Of a DNA stretch of 64,000 bases, positions 57,784 to 64,000 are shown piece after piece. The position numbers and the translations under genes were made by a program. The stretch spans positions 868,001-932,000 of the forward strand of contig JADLSH010000373.1 in assembly GCA_016169945.1 (NCBI GenBank), written 5' to 3'. The notes beneath the pieces were generated by a model. That model searched no databases, had not been told where the DNA came from, and saw only the letters and a list, made by a program, of their open reading frames with translations. The stretch is from Trachythela sp. YZ-2020 (lineage: Eukaryota > Cnidaria > Anthozoa > Malacalcyonacea > Clavulariidae). Position 1 is the first letter of the stretch. Every line of letters begins with the position of its first letter.

Positions 57784-60700
57784 AGAGATACAATCATTTG
57801 GAACAAGTGGTCATAAATGACAATGACACTAAGCAAGAACTGCCAATTCATGTCATATTAGGAGCAAGTGATTATTCGAGAGTCAAAACCGAAACGAAGC
57901 CAAAGATTGGCCAATCACTTGAGCCAATAGCCGAGTTTACAAGACTTGGTTGGACGGTGATGTCTGCAGGAACTGAGTCTAGTTCATCCAACACCTATAT
58001 GACTAGAACATCCGGTGCAGAATATCAAGAGCTATGCAGTCTAGATGTATTGGGCCTCAAAGACCGACCAGAGGGTGATCAGCAAGTCGTGTACGAGGAG
58101 TTCGCTGAACAACTAAGTCGTAACGAGGACGGACGGTATGAAACAAATTTGTTATGGAAACCCGGACACGGTACCTTACCAACAAATGAACATGGAAGTA
58201 TACAGCGATTGGATAGTCTGGTGAAGAAACTAGTAAGAGAACCAGAACAGTTCGAGAAGTATGATAACATTATCCAAGAACAGTTAATCGAAGGTATCGT
58301 AGAGAGAGCTCTTGAGGAGCCACAAGGTAGAGAATATTATATTCCTCATAAATCTGTGATTAAGGAAACTGCTGAAACTACAAAAACGAGAATCGTCTTT
58401 GATGCGTCAGCGAAAGAAAGTGATGAAAGTCCCTCCCTAAATGATTGCCTTGAAACAGATCCACCTCTTCAGAATCTCCTGTGGAATGTTCTTGTCCGAA
58501 ACCGGTTGAAGCCGATCGCCTTAGCAGCAGACCTGAAGAAAGCTTTCTTGCAGGTGCTCATTCGGGCTGAGGACAGAGATGTACTAAGGTTCCACTGGAT
58601 CCGGAACAAAGACCCCAGGGATATCGAAGTTCTACGATTCACACGAGCACTGTTTGGTTTAGTCCAATCCCCTTTCCTTCTGGCTGCAACACTGAAGCAA
58701 CATTTGAAGGCGCTGAGAGTGAGGTATCTGCAAGAGATTGATGAGCTTGAGAAATGTCTGTACGTAGACGACATCATCAGTGGGGGATGCACATCTGACG
58801 AAGTCCTGAACTTAAAGCAAACAACTATATCGGTGTTTGAGGAAGCTAAGTTTGAGCTTCATAAGTGGCACTCCAATGAGCCACAACTGGAGAGCGCAGA
58901 GAATGAGAAAGATCCTGCCGGTGACAATCTACCAAGCTATGTCAAACAGCAGTTGAGAGTTAACAGTGGTGAAACAAAGTTGCTAGGACTCTCGTGGAAC
59001 AAAACCGATGACACCCTTGCGGTTGCGTTTCCGAAGAAACCAGTTGAGAGAACGAAGACAGAGATTCTACGATTCCTTGCATCAGTTTATGATCCACTTG
59101 GAATTGTATCGCCGGTGACCCTACTCGGCAAATTCATCTTTCGCGAAGTTTGTGATCAAAATCTTCCGTGGGATGAGCAGATATCAGATAACCTCGGGCA
59201 ACAATGGCTAAAGTTCCTGAAATACCTTCCCGAGAAGGTCCAGTTTGCAAGAAGTATCCCGAGATACCGAGAGCCGTTGAATGAAGTGGAGTTACACACG
59301 TTTGGAGACGGAAGTGGTTCTGGAGTTTCCGCCGTAGTGTACGTGGTCGTTAAGCAACCTTCGGGAGAAAGTACGGGGTTGATAGCATCGAAATCGCGAT
59401 TGGACAAGAAGAATCTCACGATCCCTAGGCTGGAGCTCGTGTCGGCACATATGGCAGCAAACTTAGCTGCCAATGTACGAACTGCACTCGAAGGTTACCC
59501 AGTGAACGCGGTTTACGGATGGTTAGATAGCCTAGTCGCCCTCCATTGGATCAGAGGAGGAGGAACATATAAACAATTTGTATTCAATCGAGTGAGAAAG
59601 ATCAACGAGAAAGATTTCATTACGTGGCGACATGTTGGCACCGACCTTAACCCCGCAGACCGAGGCAGCAGAGGATGCGAAGTAAATCGTTTGACTGATG
59701 AGTGGCTCAACGGACCAGATTGGCTGACAGATCCAGACAAGTGGCCGGCGTCGGTGATGACGGAGCCCAACAAAGACTCGGAAGCAGAAGCCAAGAAGAT
59801 ACGAGAAACCCTTGCGACAACAGTGGAGATGGAAGATAGTTTTGACGCACTCTTGGTGAAACATCCTTACTGGAAGACAATCCGTGTCAACTCCTGGATA
59901 GCAAGATTCGTCCGTAACTTCAAGACTCCAAAACATTTGCGAACCTACGGACCCCTGACCACCGCAGAAACCGAGCAACAAGTGAAGTGGTGGATACGAA
60001 GAGTGCAAGAGAGAAATAGTAAAACGGACAAGTTTCGCGAAGATCAGCTAACCCTAAACCTACAACGAAATAGCGAAGGTATCTACGAGTGTAGAGGTCG
60101 TATCCAAGGAAGTTATCCCGTGTATCTACCGCCTAAGGTCACCCTTTCCGAGAAGATCGTGCAAGATGCCCACGAGTTGACTCTCCACGGGGGAGTTGGC
60201 CTTACGATGGCTCTCGTTCGCCGTGATTACTGGATACCACGCCTGCGCCAGCTTGTGAGAAGTGTCTACACTCACTGTTATGGTTGCAAGAAATTTCACA
60301 CGACGGCATTTCACAAACCTCCCCCGGGAAACCTACCTGTCGAGCGTACCGAAGGTTCGTCGCCGTTCCAAGTAGTCGGCGTAGACTACGCAGCCCGATG
60401 GTCTACAAAGTATCCAAGAAGAAAGAGGGCAAAGCATACATTTTGCTTTGTGCATGCAGTCTATCGAGGGCAATCCACCTAGAGCTGCTGACAGACCAAA
60501 CAACCGAGGGATTCATCCGTTGTCTAAAACGAATCATCGCCAGAAGGGGGAGACCTTCTACCATCTACTCAGATAACGGGAAAAGTTTCGTAGCCGCGGC
60601 GAAATGGTTGAAAGTGATAATGAAAGAAGAGAAGTTACAAGATTATCTGGCCCACGACAATATCGAATGGAAGTTCAATTTGGCGAAAGCACCCTGGTGG

Positions 60701-61192
60701 GGTGGACAATTTGAACGGTTAATCGGAGTAATGAAGCAAGCGCTTTACAAGTCGATCGGTCGAGCCGTTCTGTATCTTAATGAATTGGAAGAAGTTTTAC
60801 TCGATGTGGAGATAGCTGTTAACAATCGTCCGTTGTCGTATGTCGAAGACGATGTTCAACTCCCGATTTTGACACCGAACCTGATGATGTACGGGCAGTC
60901 AAACATTTTACCAGAAACGGACGTAGATTCCATTGAAGAAACCGAACTGCGAATGAGGGCGAGACACTTACGTCGCTGTAAGGACGTTTTGTGGTCGCGT
61001 TGGACCAGCGAGTATGTGAGAGGTCTGAGGGAAAGACATAACCTGAAACACAAGAGAAAGAGTTTGTCGTTGAAAGTTGGTGACGTGGTTCTCATGCAAA
61101 ACGAGCTGCGAAATCGAGGTAAATGGAATATCGAGGTGATTGCGAAGGAACGTATTCAAGATGTGTTAGCTGGAGTAGCTGCTGATGCGTGA
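57729..61192 (+). pseudogene. BEL/Pao pol: RT, RNase H, integrase
   Basis: The long frame (57729-60482, 917 residues) overlaps the gag frame by 55 bases at a -1 position. RT motifs RIVFDASAK (221-229), LAADLKKAFLQ (265-275) and YVDD (345-348) are intact, as is RNase H (FGDGSGSG from 525, Glu569, Asp600). The integrase HHCC (H815, H820, C850, C853) and first Asp (886) follow. At about 60402 a one-base loss moves the reading to the next frame, which holds the second Asp (IYSDNG) and Glu (GGQFERLIG) and ends at 61192 after RNRGKWNIEV, shorter than usual. All catalytic residues remain, but not in one frame. Confidence 0.88.
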
Positions 61193-61302
61193 ACGGAGAC
61201 CATTGGAACAATGTTAACTTGAACACTGTATTTTGAACTGTAGTGTAGGACAATTGCTTTTCAATTTTAAGGGTTTATTCGCTTTAATAGGGTAAATCAA
61301 AT

Positions 61303-61312
61303 AGTGGGAGAG
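61303..61312 (+). other. Polypurine tract
   Basis: AGTGGGAGAG directly before the 3' LTR, the expected plus-strand primer site. Confidence 0.7.
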
Positions 61313-61510
61313 TGTCGGGGATATTTTCAGCATAATTGAGGCTTACGTAATGTTACGCAATGTTTATGTAAGATCGGGACATGATCGGAGAATGCTCGGG
61401 AGAGAGGAAAAGAGGGACGAAAACAGTGAACACATGTGAGGGTTTGCGAGCTATATTATTGTAAATATCTGGTTTAAATTAAAGTGATACGATATAAAAC
61501 ATTCGCGACA
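61313..61510 (+). repeat. 3' LTR
   Basis: Same length as the 5' LTR, with one substitution. Followed by CTGC, which also precedes the 5' LTR. Confidence 0.95.
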
Positions 61511-61922
61511 CTGCATTACACGTGGTCGCACTCTATCGACTATAGCCAAAAATTGCATGATTATGGTTTCTTTATTATCATAACTCACACAATACATAGT
61601 TTATTATTGGTCATGGTTTACACAGAAATAGAAATACTTTTATATTAAAAAGATCTCGGTATTTTCATCCTAGAGTAATTATCATATCAAATTTGTAAAC
61701 AATATGTGATTTACAGTATCTCATTCTGTTGAACTTGTTATGAACTTTTAAACGCGAGATTACTGTTAATATAATACTTCTTATATTATACCACTTCCGC
61801 TACCTCCTCCACAGGCGCTTTATTAATTGGAGCGGGCTTGGAAAATTAGGGAAGGGACGCACGGGCGGCATAAAAAATGCGGGTAAGGCGAAGGGAAGCG
61901 CCTGCTGACTACTGTTCTCAAG

Positions 61923-62090
61923 ATGGCAGAAGCTATTCACCACTTATTTGACTATAATCGTCCGGAGAAAGAGTTTGTTAATGATTCTTATGAACGTAGG
62001 CTCTTACAAAAGGTTAAGGAAGGTGGGAAAGTACTTTGCCCTAACTGTCACGCTTCTGATGGCAAAATAAATGAGCATATATACTTTTAG
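61923..62090 (+). CDS. 55-residue frame inside the MULE, inward from the left end
   Basis: Starts at CTCAAGATGG, a good start context, about 120 bp inside the left end. The sequence opens MAEAIHHLFDYNRPEKEF and contains LLQKVKEGGKVLCPNC, a regular, protein-like composition with one CPNC pair. It is unlike random AT-rich DNA, so it may be the first exon of the lost element gene or a captured host exon. Not recognised as any family. The stop at 62088 may lie in intron sequence if the exon ends earlier. Confidence 0.4.
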   Translation: MAEAIHHLFDYNRPEKEFVNDSYERRLLQKVKEGGKVLCPNCHASDGKINEHIYF

Positions 62091-62173
62091 ATTTGTTATA
62101 CATATTTTATTATTATTTTGCATATAATTTTCCTTTCAAGTTATACATATTCGTAGTCAAATACATACTCATA

Positions 62174-62272
62174 CTACATACTGAATGACACATTAATGAT
62201 GTCGACATCACTGTCACTGAAGTTAATTGAACCCTTCGCATTTTGAGTGCATTTTTCGGTGTTGTCGCCCAT
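62174..62272 (-). CDS. 32-residue frame inside the MULE, inward from the right end
   Basis: Begins MGDNTEKCTQNAKGS and includes DSDVDII. It starts nearly 300 bp inside the right end and points towards the first frame. Very short, so it is offered only because of its position; it may be chance. Confidence 0.2.
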   Translation of the reverse strand: MGDNTEKCTQNAKGSINFSDSDVDIINVSFSM

Positions 62273-62685
62273 CGAGACTGAGGACAAAAACACTTTGATT
62301 CAACGTTTCATATTTCGATTAATATGGATCATATTTCAGCAATAACTTTTAAAATATACCCATCTAAGATAGAAAACACGAAAATATATCGTTTTACGCT
62401 GTGATGGGCAATATTTCAGGAAGATTTTTTTGGATTCCCGATTGTCGACATTTATGCCTGATTTTCGACCATTAATTGGCAGGCCCTTCGTCTACTCTTT
62501 CCCCTGAAGCAAAATATCACCCGCCCGCAGGAAAAAGGGCCTGAGGAGGAGGTAGCCACTTCCGCGTCTGCGATATAAATTTGAAAGATAACTGTGCTGT
62601 ATGGACCAATAAACTAGTCTTACTAAAATCTAGCTTAGTGAAGCATGCTCAACATTTTGAAAATTGGAAATACCGATTATAACCA

Positions 62686-62790
62686 GCCTCGTTCCCAGGC
62701 TCTCGGGTGAACTTCGCGAGGAAAACGCTAAGCGCGCGGGGGTGCTTGGGGAGGTTGCGAGAGAGTTGCAGCGGGAGACGCGAGAGCCTG
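62686..62790. repeat. Fold-back repeat with CCAGGCTCTCG arms
   Basis: CCAGGCTCTCG (62695) and its inverse CGAGAGCCTGG (62779) enclose a GC-rich, C/G-run segment. A CCTCGTTCCCAGGCTCTC end is one I associate with common anthozoan MITEs. The right arm lacks the outermost bases. It lies immediately before the first exon of the plus-strand gene. Confidence 0.6.
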
Positions 62791-62950
62791 GCAGAAATTG
62801 ACCGATATCTGGTGAATTTCGACCGATATCTGACAAATCGAAGAATTTGTAAATTTTTAGCTGCTTTTTTGGGAATTTTTTTATCCGTGATTGTTGTTTA
62901 TGTTGTCATGGATGATTCTGACGAATCTTTCCACAAAGAACCGCCTGAAG
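62791..62950 (+). CDS. Membrane protein gene, first exon seen (5' border uncertain)
   Basis: The frame RRICKFLAAFLGIFLSVIVV then YVVMDD gives a basic residue cluster followed by one hydrophobic segment of about 20 residues, a type II signal anchor, then an acidic linker ending PPE. The donor GTAATT at 62951 leaves phase 1. No in-frame ATG precedes the hydrophobic segment. The true start is in an upstream exon, or the exon begins at an acceptor near 62856 (TTTTTAG). Family not recognised; Golgi enzymes often look like this at their N-terminus. Confidence 0.5.
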
Positions 62951-63082
62951 GTAATTTTATTTATATGTGTAGAATTTACATATCGCTGGAGTGTATATGC
63001 TTTGATGTCATTGTTTTGATCGACACCACGTGTTTTTGAAGTTGTAAATTTTATTTCTAAATCGTGTGCCCTTTCCTTGCAG

Positions 63083-63139
63083 AAGTAATCTCAGCTGACG
63101 AAGAACTGAACACGTCGTTTCAGCAACTTGATGTTGGAG
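63083..63139 (+). CDS. Membrane protein gene, next exon
   Basis: Acceptor CCTTGCAG, donor GTATTG. A 57-bp exon encoding VISADEELNTSFQQLDVG, phase 1 on both sides. Acidic, probably luminal stem or linker. Confidence 0.55.
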
Positions 63140-63316
63140 GTATTGTTAAATATGATGTTTATTTTATAATTTATATATATGGTATTAATTACATTCTGAT
63201 GTGCAGGCATAATAAAATGCACTATATAAAAGAATATAACTATCTGAATTCTTAAATAATTATCATTTAAATTACTTATGGATTTTTGAAATTATTTTCA
63301 ATGAACAAATTTTCAG

Positions 63317-63466
63317 ACTCTGATGATGGCAATACTTTATCTACACCACCACACTCTCCAAAAGGCGACTTTATATATGACAGTACAATTAGAAGTCGAC
63401 CAGAGAAGCATGCTCTAACACCAGATTCCAAAGCTGCAGCGGAGTCGAAGCCCAAAAGATTTGCAG
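63317..63466 (+). CDS. Membrane protein gene, third exon, continues beyond the window
   Basis: Acceptor ATTTTCAG, donor GTATGA, phase 1 on both sides. Encodes DSDDGNTLSTPPHSPKGDF and SRPEKHALTPDSKAAAESKP: a disordered, proline/serine-rich linker. Three consecutive symmetric phase-1 exons with good borders make this a real gene. The catalytic or functional part should lie to the right. Confidence 0.55.
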
Positions 63467-64000
63467 GTATGACAATACTTCATTTTTTCATATTCTATCA
63501 CATCCAAATAAAGTTACCGTAGGACAGTACAGATTATTGTCACTGTATTAAATGCACCATAAACCACGACCAGCCGACAATTTGTTTTTTGCTTTACTTT
63601 TTTTGTAATGTACCATATACTCAGTTATTTTACTAACTCTAACCCATTATGACTTTACATGAAAAGGCAAAGGTTAAGTTATAAATGGGTATGATACAGT
63701 ATACCGGTACCTCTATATGTATGATATTGTTCCATGCATGTTTTTTCGGTTATGCATGTTATTATACTAGAAATACATTCATGCAGAATCCCGAGCAGAA
63801 TCCCCTCGCCTATTTGAACCAAGCAAATATATTCCCCAAGGCAAAGGTTATTGTGAAATGAGTTGATCTTTGTAAACTTGCCAATACAAATATTTATATC
63901 ATTCGGTACAAAAATAGTGAAAATATTTGTACATATAACTATTAAATTATCAGTTTTATAGCTATATAAAGCAGGCATGTTATTATGGACTCTCTTTGCT
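63467..64000. other. Intron and short dispersed repeat
   Basis: No further exon seen up to the edge. The stretch 63766-63818 matches the repeat at 30146, with the piece CAGAATCCC duplicated. Confidence 0.5.

Larger units (their letters stand above)
55907..61510 (+). mobile_element. Young BEL/Pao LTR retrotransposon
   Basis: 5604 bp. The 198-bp LTRs (55907-56104 and 61313-61510) start TGTCGGGG and end GACA and differ at one base (A at 55932, G at the matching place). Flanks share CTGC (or ACTGC), a 4-5 bp target duplication. Primer site and polypurine tract are present. Coding is gag-pol in order but with one stop and two frame changes. Inserted about 700 bp upstream of the CBM20 exon, opposite in direction to the host gene. 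Confidence 0.95.
61800..62555. mobile_element. Mutator-like (MULE) element with 9-bp target duplication
   Basis: A perfect 9-bp direct repeat CCACTTCCG (61791-61799 and 62556-62564) flanks a 756-bp element with inverted ends CTACCTCCTCC(A/T)CAGGC. A 9-bp duplication is characteristic of Mutator-like elements. It encodes no transposase but has two short frames that start near the two ends and point inwards. It is either an internally deleted derivative or one that carries captured sequence. Confidence 0.8.

Overview
This window looks like a repeat-rich, AT-rich animal genome, most likely a cnidarian and probably an anthozoan. The grounds are spliced genes with GT-AG introns, one very long host gene, and a dense load of BEL/Pao LTR retrotransposons, Jockey/CR1-like LINEs, a Kolobok/Mutator-like DNA transposon and many MITEs. 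The LINE reverse transcriptase has wording I associate with coral and anemone elements. The organism call is an inference from memory, not from a search.

The backbone of the window is one minus-strand host gene. Twelve exons between 55189 and 6266 encode the N-terminal part of a giant RNF213 (mysterin)-like E3 ubiquitin ligase: first a CBM20-type carbohydrate-binding module split over two exons (55189-55028 and 51882-51686), then the helical stalk. Ten of the twelve join in phase without a gap. Two small exons appear to be missing from my model. The AAA+ core and RING would lie beyond the left edge, and the protein's start lies right of 55.2 kb. Almost everything else from 6.6 to 55 kb is intron filled with mobile DNA.

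Region by region. 1-3.7 kb: a decayed minus-strand BEL/Pao element split by a hAT MITE. 9.2-10.06 kb: a frameshifted PB1-domain pseudogene whose third exon is cut by the next element. 10.06-16.07 kb: a complete but dead BEL/Pao element with LTRs and a 5-bp target duplication. 16.2-20.06 kb: a TTAA MITE abutting a Kolobok/Mutator-like transposon with an apparently intact two-exon transposase. 20.3-21.7, 29.5-30.15, 31.96-32.66 and 36.1-38.2 kb: four LINE pieces. 24.4-26.9 kb: a minus-strand duplicated module with promoter-like 5' ends. 30.93-31.96 kb: about 86 units of a 12-bp minisatellite. 38-47 kb: mostly non-coding sequence with diverged duplications, hairpins and a long-TIR MITE. 52.7-54.3 kb: a TTAA-flanked non-autonomous element.

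The right end holds a very young BEL/Pao element (55907-61510; the LTRs differ at one position in 198) whose coding region nevertheless carries a stop and frame changes. Next to it is a 756-bp Mutator-like element with a perfect 9-bp target duplication and two short convergent reading frames (61800-62555). A plus-strand spliced gene for a single-pass membrane protein then runs off the window (three phase-1 exons, 62.8-63.5 kb).

No rRNA, tRNA, CRISPR array or bacterial operon was seen. The most interesting items are the intron architecture of the RNF213-like gene, the convergent-ORF Mutator-like element, the two abutting TTAA elements, and a CAAGATGG(C) motif that recurs at several unrelated predicted 5' ends.
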